Assembly: GCF_011302915.1 (NCBI RefSeq)
Contig: NZ_CP049872.1
Location: 372,001 to 436,000 of the forward strand
Direction: 5' to 3'
Length of the DNA stretch: 64,000 bases
From: Thermomonas sp. HDW16
GTDB taxonomy: Bacteria > Pseudomonadota > Gammaproteobacteria > Xanthomonadales > Xanthomonadaceae
The notes beneath the pieces were generated by a model. It saw only the letters and a program-made list of their open reading frames with translations. It made no database searches and had not been told where the DNA came from. Each line of letters starts with the position of its first letter. The stretch's first letter is position 1. Position numbers and translations under genes: made by a program. Shown here in pieces: positions 48,896 through 56,223 of this stretch.

Positions 48896-49675
48896 CTAAA
48901 CGAAGGCGTCGATGGCGGCGTGCAGCAGCGAAGCAGGGCGTGCGTCCGTGGCCACGGCGATGCGGCGGAAACCGGCTTCGCGCGCCGTATCGGCAAGCCG
49001 CGCGCTGGCGGCGGCGATGGCGATGCGGCTGAACGGTTTGCGCAAGGAGGCGGGCAATTCAGCGAGCAATTGCCGCAAGGCTTCACTGCTACTCAGTGGC
49101 AACAGCACGTGTTCGGGATCCGCCAGCGCGATGCGGAGCTTCTCCAGCGCCTGCGGCGTGGGCGACAGCGCCACGCGTGCATACACATCCGCCCGCAGCA
49201 CCTCGGCACCACGCCTGCGCAAGGTAGGCGCGAGCAGGTTGCGCCCGCCTGCGCCGGTGACCAGGCCGATGCGTTGCTCGGTCACGTCGGCCAGCGCGGG
49301 CATCGCCAGCAGGCCTTCGCTATCCATTCGCAGTGGTGCTTGCGCAACCACGCCGTGCCGCCGCAATGCACGCTGGGTGCCGCTGCCGACCGCCAGCACG
49401 CGCTGCCCGCGGCGTGCTTGCAGCGATTGCACCAGCGCCGCAGTCGCGACGGCATTCGGGCTGGTGTAGAGCACGACATCGGCACGCAATGCCTGCTTGA
49501 GCGCGGCACGTGTCGGCGCATCGTCCAGCGCGTCGATGGCGAACGGCGACAAGGCCAGCGTATGCGCGCCATATCGCCTCGCCGCGACGCGCAGCGCGGC
49601 GTGCTGTCCGCGCGGTCGCAGCGACAGTACGCACCAGTGTTGAAGCGGAAGTGCTTGATCGGCAACGCGCGGCAT
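48896..49675 (-). CDS. hemD: Uroporphyrinogen-III synthase
   Basis: 259 residues from the ATG at 49675. Two-domain HemD fold: VVLYTSPNAVATAALVQSL and VLAVGSGTQRALRRHG in one half, GLVTGAGGRNLLAPTLRRRGAEV and LPLSSSEALRQLLAELP in the other. It cyclises hydroxymethylbilane with ring D inversion. HemD sequences diverge widely, so the call relies on these scattered motifs and on the hemD-hemX-hemY order. hemC is not in the window and is normally just upstream; here a divergent thioesterase gene occupies that position. Confidence 0.9.
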   Translation of the reverse strand: MPRVADQALPLQHWCVLSLRPRGQHAALRVAARRYGAHTLALSPFAIDALDDAPTRAALKQALRADVVLYTSPNAVATAALVQSLQARRGQRVLAVGSGTQRALRRHGVVAQAPLRMDSEGLLAMPALADVTEQRIGLVTGAGGRNLLAPTLRRRGAEVLRADVYARVALSPTPQALEKLRIALADPEHVLLPLSSSEALRQLLAELPASLRKPFSRIAIAAASARLADTAREAGFRRIAVATDARPASLLHAAIDAFV

Positions 49676-49720
49676 GCCGCCAGCTTGGCATGACCTCGGT
49701 GTTTGCGTCAGGCTTTGCGC

Positions 49721-50194
49721 ATGGATGTACTCGCAAAACCCGGCTCCGCACTCGACGCACTGAATGCCCACTTCGCCGGGATGCCGCCGGTTGCGGCCCT
49801 GCAACCCGTCGTATCCGACTGGCGCGATGGCCACCTGCGGCTGACCGCGCCACTCGACGTCAACATCAACGACAAGGGCTGCGCCTTCGGCGGCAGCATG
49901 GTCTCGCTGATGACCATCGGTGCCTGGGGATTGATCTTCCTGGAGCTGGCGCAGGCCGGCATCGAGGCCGACATTTTCGTCGCCGACAGTCGGGTGCGAT
50001 ACCTGAAGCCGGTGTTCGAGGACATCGTGATCGATGCCACCTTCGACGATGCCGGCGAGCGCGCGGGCCTGGTCGATACCCTGCACAAGCAGGGCCGTGC
50101 CAGCATCCGTCTTAAATCGGAAACGCTGCTCGCCGATGGCGGGGTGGCGGCCAGTTTCGTCGGCCGATATGTGGCGATCCTGCGTAACGGGTAG
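49721..50194 (+). CDS. Hotdog-fold putative thioesterase (YiiD C-terminal-like)
   Basis: 157 residues from the ATG at 49721; a TTG six codons upstream is possible but lacks a ribosome site. The sequence is one hotdog domain with DVNINDKGCAFGGSMVSLMT, in which the central helix sits next to GGS, and the strand VRYLKPVFEDIVIDATF. This is the thioesterase_put family, also found fused to GNAT domains in YiiD/FabY-type proteins. It may act on acyl-CoA or acyl-ACP. Divergent from hemD across 45 bases and followed by a lipoprotein gene. Confidence 0.85.
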   Translation: MDVLAKPGSALDALNAHFAGMPPVAALQPVVSDWRDGHLRLTAPLDVNINDKGCAFGGSMVSLMTIGAWGLIFLELAQAGIEADIFVADSRVRYLKPVFEDIVIDATFDDAGERAGLVDTLHKQGRASIRLKSETLLADGGVAASFVGRYVAILRNG

Positions 50195-50222
50195 CATGCG
50201 GTATCCCCCGCGGAGCGTCCCG

Positions 50223-50639
50223 ATGAGCAAGTTGCTGCTGCGTTGCCTGCTGGTCTGCTGCCTGGCGGTGCTGGCCGGTTGCCCGAAATCCGCGAGCAAG
50301 GGCACCGCGCTGGACGAAACCCAGTACGCCTATTCGGCGGCGATCCGCTGGGGCGATTTCGAAGGGGCCTACAACCTGGTCGACCCGAAGGTGCGCAAGG
50401 AACATCCGCTGACCGATATCGACTTCTCCCGCTACAAGCAGGTGCAGATCTCCGGTTATCGCGACCAGGGCGGTTCGGCAACGCCGGATGGTGAGGTCGT
50501 ACGTGACATCGAGATCGGCGTGATCAACCGCAATACCCTGGCCGAGCGCACCGTGCGCTACCGCGAGCGCTGGCGCTACGACGAGACCGCCAAGACCTGG
50601 TGGCTGACCAGCGGGCTGCCGGATCTGTGGGGCGAATGA
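50223..50639 (+). CDS. Small lipoprotein of unknown function
   Basis: 138 residues from the ATG at 50223 with GGAGCG upstream. A lipoprotein signal ends in LAGC (Cys20). The mature part is a small soluble domain with an NTF2-like feel: AYSAAIRWGDFEGAYNLVDP near the N-terminus and ERTVRYRERWRYDETAKTWW near the end. I do not recognise a named family beyond this. It follows the thioesterase gene after 28 bases and may be in the same transcript. Confidence 0.8.
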   Translation: MSKLLLRCLLVCCLAVLAGCPKSASKGTALDETQYAYSAAIRWGDFEGAYNLVDPKVRKEHPLTDIDFSRYKQVQISGYRDQGGSATPDGEVVRDIEIGVINRNTLAERTVRYRERWRYDETAKTWWLTSGLPDLWGE

Positions 50640-50694
50640 GCCGGATGGCGGCAATGGCCTACAATCGCGGCCCCTGCATGACCCGGTCGATCAC

Positions 50695-51132
50695 GTGACC
50701 CTAGCCGAATTCATGGCCTTCGCTGGCCGCCATCCACTCCTGTCGCTGGCCTTGGGGGGCATCACCCTGGCCCTGATCTACAACGAGATCGCCGGTCGTC
50801 TGTCCGGCGTACGTCGGCTTGCACCGGCCCAGCTGACCGGGTTGATCAACCGCGACAATGCGCTGGTGGTGGACCTGCGCCCGGCCGTGGATTTCGAAAA
50901 AGGCCATATCGCCGGTTCGAAGAACGTGCAGATGAGCCAGTTCGATCCCGAGAACAAGCAGCTGGCCCCGGCCAAGGCGCTGCCGGTGGTGCTGGTCTGC
51001 AAGGCCGGCGAGAGCGCTACGGCCGCCGCCAAACGCCTGCGCAAGGCCGGGTTCACCAACGTGGGCGCACTGGAAGGCGGGATACAGGCGTGGCAAGGCG
51101 CGGACCTGCCACTGGTGAAGGGGCGCGGTTAG
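50695..51132 (+). CDS. Rhodanese-like domain protein with N-terminal membrane helix (YibN-like)
   Basis: 145 residues from a GTG at 50695. One membrane helix (PLLSLALGGITLALIYNEIA) is followed by a single rhodanese domain with NALVVDLRPAVDFEKGHIAG and the active-site loop VLVCKAGESA, whose Cys would carry the persulfide. Position before secB and gpsA is the YibN neighbourhood of gammaproteobacteria (grxC, often between, is absent here). YibN has been linked to the Sec translocon and membrane insertion in E. coli. The stop is 130 bases before secB. Confidence 0.9.
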   Translation: MTLAEFMAFAGRHPLLSLALGGITLALIYNEIAGRLSGVRRLAPAQLTGLINRDNALVVDLRPAVDFEKGHIAGSKNVQMSQFDPENKQLAPAKALPVVLVCKAGESATAAAKRLRKAGFTNVGALEGGIQAWQGADLPLVKGRG

Positions 51133-51198
51133 GCCCGTATAACGGCCCCTTGCAAGCCGGCCGAGCGCACCCCAAGTCAGATAGAACGCGCCGTTCGG

Positions 51199-51207
51199 TG
51201 CGATAAT
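51199..51207 (+). promoter_or_regulatory. Extended -10 promoter of secB-gpsA
   Basis: TGCGATAAT is an extended -10 element (TGn followed by GATAAT). No good -35 is seen at 17 bases. Transcription would begin near 51214, about 50 bases before the secB start codon. Confidence 0.45.
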
Positions 51208-51262
51208 CGCCGATTCGTTCGCATTTTCTTTTTCGCACGCAACGCATTCTCTGGAGTCACCC

Positions 51263-51787
51263 ATGTCCGATGAAATCCTGAACGGCGCCGTCGCCGAGTC
51301 CGAAGCGCAGCCGCAGGGTGCGTCCTTCACCGTTGAGAAGTTGTACGTGAAGGATCTGTCCTTCGAAGCGCCGAACGCGCCGCAGGTGTTCAACGAACAG
51401 GGCCAGCCCGACCTGCAGATGAAGCTGAACCAGAAGGTGACCCGCCTGGCCGAGGCCGCATTCGAGGTCAGCCTGGGCATCACCATCACCTGCACCTTGA
51501 ACGGCAAGACCGCGTACCTGGCCGAAGTGGAGCAGGCCGGTGTGTTCGGCCTGGGCGGTTTCGACGACCAGACCCTGGACGCGATGCTCGGCACCCAGTG
51601 CCCGAACATCCTGTATCCGTACGCCACCGCCGCCATCGGCCAGCTGATCGTCAACGGCGGCTTCCCGCCGTTCCCGATGCAACCGATCAACTTCGACGCG
51701 CTGTACGGCGAGAGCCTGCGCCAGCGTGCGACGCAGCTGCAGGGCGGCGAAGGCCTTGCCAACGCGGAAACTGCCGGCAACGCGTAA
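51263..51787 (+). CDS. secB: Protein-export chaperone SecB
   Basis: 174 residues. The homotetrameric chaperone keeps preproteins unfolded and hands them to SecA. Conserved segments are [37 protein letters not shown] and the stretch [24 protein letters not shown], followed by the PINFDALY motif. The C-terminus is alanine/glycine-rich and lies after the core, as is usual. GGAG precedes the ATG. gpsA starts 12 bases downstream. Confidence 0.97.
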   Translation: MSDEILNGAVAESEAQPQGASFTVEKLYVKDLSFEAPNAPQVFNEQGQPDLQMKLNQKVTRLAEAAFEVSLGITITCTLNGKTAYLAEVEQAGVFGLGGFDDQTLDAMLGTQCPNILYPYATAAIGQLIVNGGFPPFPMQPINFDALYGESLRQRATQLQGGEGLANAETAGNA

Positions 51788-51799
51788 GCTGCCGACCGC

Positions 51800-52831
51800 A
51801 TGACGCAGTCAGCGGACAAACCAGCGGTTGCGGTACTCGGCGCGGGCTCCTGGGGCACCGCGCTTGCCGCGTTGATCGCGCGCCACGGGTATCCCACCGT
51901 GTTGTGGGGTCGCGATGCGGCCACCATCGCCGCGATCACGGGCCAAGGCGAAAACACGCGCTACCTGCCGGGCATCCCCTTGCCCGGCAGCCTGCGCGCG
52001 ACCACTTCACTGCACGAAGCGATGGCCGACGCCGACCTGGTGCTGGTGGTCGTGCCGTCGCATGCCTTCGCCGAAACCCTGCGCGCGCTGGCGCCGCTGC
52101 GCCCGCCGCATGCCGGCGTGGCGTGGGCGACCAAGGGCTTCGAGCCCGGCAGCGGGCGTTTCCTGCACGAAGTGGCGGGCGAAGTCCTCGGCGATGACGT
52201 GCCGCTGGCCGTCGTGACTGGCCCGTCCTTCGCCAAGGAAGTGGCGCAGGGCTTGCCGACCGCGCTGACCGTGCATTCGGACGATGCCGATTTCGCCCAG
52301 CAGGTAGCGGATGCGCTGCATGGACCGGCGTTCCGCGCCTACACCGGCGACGACATGCGCGGCGCCGAACTCGGCGGCGCGATGAAGAACGTGCTGGCGG
52401 TGGCCACCGGCGTGGCCGATGGCATGGGTCTGGGCCTGAACGCGCGTGCCGGCCTGATTACCCGCGGCCTCAACGAGATGCTACGACTCAACAACGCGAT
52501 TGGCGGCCAGCCGGAAACCTTGATGGGCTTGGCGGGATTGGGCGACCTGGTGCTGACCTGTACCGGCGACCTGTCGCGCAATCGCCGATTGGGCCTCGCC
52601 CTTGGCCGCGGCCAATCGATTGGAGATGCCGTGCGCGAAATCGGCCAGGTGGTGGAATCGATCCAGACCGCCGACGAAGTGATGCGCCAGGCCGACGCTC
52701 ACAGTGTGGAACTGCCCATCACCAGCAACGTGCGCGATGTCCTGCATGGCGATATCAGCCCGGCCGAGGGCCTGAAGCGATTGATGGCGCGCGAACAGAA
52801 GGCGGAATATCCGCAGTCGCTGTTCGGTTAG
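51800..52831 (+). CDS. gpsA: Glycerol-3-phosphate dehydrogenase [NAD(P)+]
   Basis: 343 residues. It reduces dihydroxyacetone phosphate to sn-glycerol-3-phosphate for phospholipid synthesis. The nucleotide-binding motif is [19 protein letters not shown]; catalytic Lys is in [19 protein letters not shown]; the substrate region is [19 protein letters not shown]. The C-terminus [12 protein letters not shown] fits the family end. A strong bidirectional terminator follows 29 bases after the stop. Confidence 0.97.
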   Translation: MTQSADKPAVAVLGAGSWGTALAALIARHGYPTVLWGRDAATIAAITGQGENTRYLPGIPLPGSLRATTSLHEAMADADLVLVVVPSHAFAETLRALAPLRPPHAGVAWATKGFEPGSGRFLHEVAGEVLGDDVPLAVVTGPSFAKEVAQGLPTALTVHSDDADFAQQVADALHGPAFRAYTGDDMRGAELGGAMKNVLAVATGVADGMGLGLNARAGLITRGLNEMLRLNNAIGGQPETLMGLAGLGDLVLTCTGDLSRNRRLGLALGRGQSIGDAVREIGQVVESIQTADEVMRQADAHSVELPITSNVRDVLHGDISPAEGLKRLMAREQKAEYPQSLFG

Positions 52832-52860
52832 TGCCGGGCTCGCAGCCGTTCCGCGCAAAG

Positions 52861-52889
52861 AAAAACGCCCGGCAGTGCCGGGCGTTTTT
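52861..52889. terminator. Bidirectional terminator between gpsA and ax21
   Basis: A perfect 13-base stem (AAAAACGCCCGGC and its complement) with loop AGT; each arm supplies a T-run for one of the two converging transcripts. Confidence 0.92.
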
Positions 52890-52975
52890 GCATGGACATC
52901 GCGGAGGGGGAGGGCCGCGACGACCGGTGATGCACGCCGAGGGGAGGCGGCGCGCATCGTCCCTTTGGTGACGGC

Positions 52976-53539
52976 TTACCAGGTCAGGCGCGGGCCAACC
53001 GTCCACTGGGTGTCGCCGCCGTTGGCGACCTTGACGTCGGCACCGATGCCCCAGTTCTGGTTGATCTTGAACTGACCGCCAAGGCGGCCGTAGACGTCGC
53101 CGTTGTAGTTGTCGCCGTCCTCGTAGCCGAGCATGGCGTAGCCCTGGAACTGCGGGGCCAGCACGCTGCGCACGCCGGCCTCGACGCTGTAGCCGTCGGC
53201 ATTGATGCCGGCACCCGCGTCGATCTTCTCGTAGGCCACGTTGCCGACGAAGTCGGTGCTGGCGCCGATGGCGCGGTTGTAGCCCACGCCGGCACGCCAC
53301 TGGTCGAAATCGACGCTGGTGTGGTCGATCTTCTGGTTGGAGTACTCGGCGAACAGGTGGACGTTCGGATGCACCGCGACCGAGCCGCTCAGGCCCCAGC
53401 CGTCGGCGTTGCCGGCGTCGGTATTGGTGGAGACGTAGCTGCCCTGCACGAAGTTGTAGTTCGGGCGGCCGGCATCCTGCGCGGAAGCGGCGAACGGAAG
53501 GGCGGCGACCAGGGCAAGGGCAATCAGTGAACGCTTCAT
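52976..53539 (-). CDS. ax21: Ax21-family outer-membrane protein
   Basis: 187 residues with signal peptide MKRSLIALALVAALPFAASA. The mature protein is a short beta-barrel with alternating hydrophobic strands and a terminal aromatic (GPRLTW). Sequence resembles Ax21/Omp of Xanthomonas and Stenotrophomonas (YNFVQGSYVSTNTD, GWGLSGSVAVHPNVHLF). Ax21 was first proposed as a secreted signal recognised by rice XA21, but key papers were retracted and the protein is now taken as an outer-membrane or vesicle protein. The repeat-rich upstream region suggests specific control. Confidence 0.88.
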   Translation of the reverse strand: MKRSLIALALVAALPFAASAQDAGRPNYNFVQGSYVSTNTDAGNADGWGLSGSVAVHPNVHLFAEYSNQKIDHTSVDFDQWRAGVGYNRAIGASTDFVGNVAYEKIDAGAGINADGYSVEAGVRSVLAPQFQGYAMLGYEDGDNYNGDVYGRLGGQFKINQNWGIGADVKVANGGDTQWTVGPRLTW

Positions 53540-53625
53540 GGGGGGAACCTCGTTTTATTGTTATTGGGCACGCCAAGGGGGATGGCGTGGAGCGCATTCT
53601 GTCGAGGCGTCCGCAACGCAGGCTG

Positions 53626-53689
53626 AATATAGAACTATTGAGTACAGGAACTATTCGGGGCAGATTCAGGTCGGGATCTGTTCCTGAAT
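53626..53689 (-). promoter_or_regulatory. ax21 promoter region with direct and inverted repeats
   Basis: On the minus strand a -10 candidate TATATT lies at 53626-53631. Immediately upstream are two exact copies of an eight-base word (GAACTATT on the plus strand, 53632-53639 and 53648-53655) with a 16-base period. Further up is an inverted repeat ATTCAGG (53664-53670)/CCTGAAT (53683-53689) with a 12-base spacer. No consensus -35 is visible, so an activator binding the direct repeats is plausible. Confidence 0.5.
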
Positions 53690-53711
53690 GGGGGGGCTTC
53701 GGCCATGCCCC

Positions 53712-54155
53712 TCAGTGTCCGCGGGACGCCCCGACCGACAGCACCACCGCGCCGCTGCCGATCAGCAGCACGCCCAGCCACGACAGCCACGACAGGCGCT
53801 CGCCCAGGAACACCAGCGCGAACACGGCGACCAGCACCACGCTGGTCTTGTCGATGGCGGTGACCTGCGCGGTATCGCCGATCTGCAGTGCGCGGTAGTA
53901 GCAGATCCACGAGGCCGCGGTCGAGGCAGCCGACAATGCCAGGAACACCAGCGTGCGCGGCGGCAATGCGAAGGGATCGCTCCACTTGCCGGTGGCCAGC
54001 ACCAGCGGTACCAGCAAGGCCAGCACGATGGCGGTGCGGATCAGCGTGGCCAGGTCGGAATCCACCCCGCTCACGCCGACCTTGGCGAATACCGCCGTCA
54101 ATGCTGCGAACACCGCAGACAACAAGGCCCAGAACAACCAACCGGTCGTGGTCAT
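53712..54155 (-). CDS. EamA-type (half-size) transporter
   Basis: 147 residues from the ATG at 54155 (MTTTGWLFWALLSAVFAALT). Five membrane helices and one EamA domain, comparable to EmrE-like or PgaR half-transporters rather than the ten-helix two-domain form. Conserved segments are AVFAKVGVSGVDSDLATLIR, WICYYRALQIGDTAQVTAID and FLGERLSWLSWLGVLLIG. It presumably works as a dimer exporting a small metabolite. The start is four bases beyond the stop of the histidine kinase, so it is the third gene of a regulator-kinase-transporter operon. The in-frame extension to 54470 overlaps the kinase. Confidence 0.85.
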   Translation of the reverse strand: MTTTGWLFWALLSAVFAALTAVFAKVGVSGVDSDLATLIRTAIVLALLVPLVLATGKWSDPFALPPRTLVFLALSAASTAASWICYYRALQIGDTAQVTAIDKTSVVLVAVFALVFLGERLSWLSWLGVLLIGSGAVVLSVGASRGH

Positions 54156-54159
54156 CACG

Positions 54160-55380
54160 TTACTCCGTTTGTGTCGTATCACCATGGGCGGTGGTGGGAA
54201 GTTCAAGCAGGAGGTGCCCGGGCGATGCCGCCAGGAAGCGCCAACCCAGCTGCGAGGCCAGCCGCAGCGACAGCGCGCCGGCACCGCCGGCATCGCTGCA
54301 TTGTGTTGCAGTCGGCGTGTCTTGCCTGGCATGGGTCGACATGTCGAGCCTGCGACCATCGAACTGCATGCGCAACGTGTCGCCGGACGCGGGCCAGCCG
54401 AGCTTGTCGATAGCATGGCGCAGTAGCAACAGGGCTTCGCGACGTGGTAGCTGCAGCGTGCCGTCCGCAACGATCTCCACCTCCGGCCGCGAAGCTTGCG
54501 TGCGCAGGGGTTCGATGGTTTCGCGCAGGAACGTCGCGGTGTCCACGCGTTCGATCTGCAGCGGTCGTCGGCGTGCGACCACCAACAACATGTCGATGAG
54601 GCCGCTCATCTCGCGCACGCCGCGATCCAGCCGGTGCAGGCGCTCGATGCGGCGCGGATCGCTCTCCGCAGCGACATCGTCGAGCATCACCTCGGTCGCA
54701 CCCTGCACCACCGCGATCGGCGTGCGCAATTCATGGCTGGCATCGGCGAAGAAGGCTTGTTCGTGCGCGTCGGCCTCGACCAGGCGGCGCTGGTAATCGT
54801 CGATGGCGCCGGCCAGTTGCCCGAGTTCGTCGTTGCTTGCCTGCGCGCGCAGGTTCGTGACGCGCGGTTCAACCGGCATCGCGTCCACGGCTTGCGCCAA
54901 CCGACGCAGCGGCATGAGCGCGGCGCCGGCGAAATACCAGCCGAGCAGGCCGGCCAGCAGGGTACCGAACACCACCACCCCTGCCAGCATCCAGTTGAGG
55001 TGCGTTTCCAGTATTTCGATGTCGCCGAGGTTGATCACGAACCACAGGCGGCCGGCGCTGGTGTCGAACACGCCGACATGCACGCCATCTTCGGTGCCTT
55101 CCTCGTGCACGCCCGCCTCGAGCCCTGCGTATTGCGCTGGCACGTTTGTGCGGGTGTAGCCGCTCAGGCGATGGGTTTTCGGCAGTAGTGCCGGCAGGCC
55201 GTTGGCCAGGCGCAGGCCGTAGTCTTCCGCCTGGCCGCGCAGGATTTCGGTGGCGAGCACGTGCTCGTAATCTTCGGTGACCCAGGTGGCGGCGGCCGCG
55301 AACAACAGGCTCAACAGGACGCCAAGCAGTGTCAGGGCCAGCGTGACCCGGCGTCGCAGCGGCAACGGCATCGCGCTCAT
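54160..55380 (-). CDS. Two-component sensor kinase with apparently degenerate ATP-binding domain
   Basis: 406 residues. Two membrane helices (LALTLLGVLLSLLFAAAATW; LNWMLAGVVVFGTLLAGLLG) flank a periplasmic domain of about 100 residues; a HAMP-like linker and a good H-box (DASHELRTPIAVVQG) follow. In the C-terminal part, where the N-box and DxGxG motifs should be, the sequence is LLLRHAIDKLGWPASGD and STHARQDTPTAT, with only a weak remnant of the G2 box (GGAGALSLRLASQLGW). ATP binding therefore looks compromised. The start overlaps the response-regulator stop by four bases (ATGA). Which signal it detects is unknown. Confidence 0.85.
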   Translation of the reverse strand: MSAMPLPLRRRVTLALTLLGVLLSLLFAAAATWVTEDYEHVLATEILRGQAEDYGLRLANGLPALLPKTHRLSGYTRTNVPAQYAGLEAGVHEEGTEDGVHVGVFDTSAGRLWFVINLGDIEILETHLNWMLAGVVVFGTLLAGLLGWYFAGAALMPLRRLAQAVDAMPVEPRVTNLRAQASNDELGQLAGAIDDYQRRLVEADAHEQAFFADASHELRTPIAVVQGATEVMLDDVAAESDPRRIERLHRLDRGVREMSGLIDMLLVVARRRPLQIERVDTATFLRETIEPLRTQASRPEVEIVADGTLQLPRREALLLLRHAIDKLGWPASGDTLRMQFDGRRLDMSTHARQDTPTATQCSDAGGAGALSLRLASQLGWRFLAASPGHLLLELPTTAHGDTTQTE

Positions 55381-56078
55381 GCCGACACCCGCAAGCGGTA
55401 GCCGACGCCGCGCACCGACTGGATCAGCGGTTGCGCGAAGGGACGGTCGACCAGCGTGCGCAGTTCGTAGATCTGGGTTTGCAATGCGGCGACGTCACCA
55501 CCGTCCTCGCCCCAGCCGGCGCGCAGCAGCGCCTGGTGGGTGCTCACGTTCGGATGGTTGCGCAGCAGGGATGCGAGGAGGGCACCTTGCAGGCGGGTCA
55601 GCGGGATGCGCTGGCCCTCGCGGATGGCCAGCATGGCTCGTGGTTCATAACGCAATCCGCCGACATCAGGCGGTTGCGCGGCGTGGTCGGCATGCCGGGT
55701 GAGCGCACGCAGCCGCGCATCCAGTTCGCGCATGGCGAAGGGCTTGACCATGTAGTCGTCGGCGCCTTCGGCGTAGCCACGCAGCTTGTCGTCCAGGGTG
55801 TCGCGTGCGGTCAGCATCAGCACCGGCACGCCATGGCCGGCGACGCGCAGCTGGCGGCACAGGTCGAGTCCATCGAGCCTTGGCAAGCCGAGGTCGAGCA
55901 CGATCGCATCGAACGGGTCGCGCAGCGCGCGCGTCAATCCGCTGGCGCCATCCGCGCAATGGTCGACCTGGTAGCCGCGACGCTCCAGGAAATCCCAGAT
56001 ATTGGCGGCGATGTCGTGCTGGTCTTCGATCACCAGCACGCGCAAGCCGGCGGTGGCATCGATAGCATGGGCAGGCAT
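55377..56078 (-). CDS. OmpR-family response regulator
   Basis: 233 residues from the ATG at 56078 (another 11 codons upstream is possible). The receiver has the acidic pair in LVIEDQHDIAANI, acceptor Asp in AIVLDLGLPRLDG, Thr in MLTARD and Lys in YMVKPFAMREL. The winged-helix domain ends with VRGVGYRLRV. The stop overlaps the kinase start, so both are cotranscribed with the EamA gene. The divergent neighbour is an LTA-synthase-like enzyme gene 145 bases away, a possible target. Confidence 0.93.
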   Translation of the reverse strand: MPAHAIDATAGLRVLVIEDQHDIAANIWDFLERRGYQVDHCADGASGLTRALRDPFDAIVLDLGLPRLDGLDLCRQLRVAGHGVPVLMLTARDTLDDKLRGYAEGADDYMVKPFAMRELDARLRALTRHADHAAQPPDVGGLRYEPRAMLAIREGQRIPLTRLQGALLASLLRNHPNVSTHQALLRAGWGEDGGDVAALQTQIYELRTLVDRPFAQPLIQSVRGVGYRLRVSA

Positions 56079-56157
56079 GTGGGTGGCGACCTCCAGCGTG
56101 CAGCCTGCCATGTTGCGGGAAGGCCGTGTTAACGGGCGCCTGAGAAACAGCTGAGCT

Positions 56158-56187
56158 TGGTTTACGCTGCAACGGGCATCGTATGAT
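56158..56187 (+). promoter_or_regulatory. Promoter candidate of the LTA-synthase-like gene
   Basis: TATGAT (56182-56187) matches the -10 consensus at five of six positions; TGGTTT (56158-56163) at 18 bases is a weak -35. The start codon TTG at 56224 lies about 30 bases past the expected transcription start. Confidence 0.4.
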
Positions 56188-56223
56188 CGCGCCAATCTTG
56201 CGCGACGCCACGATGGAACCCCG

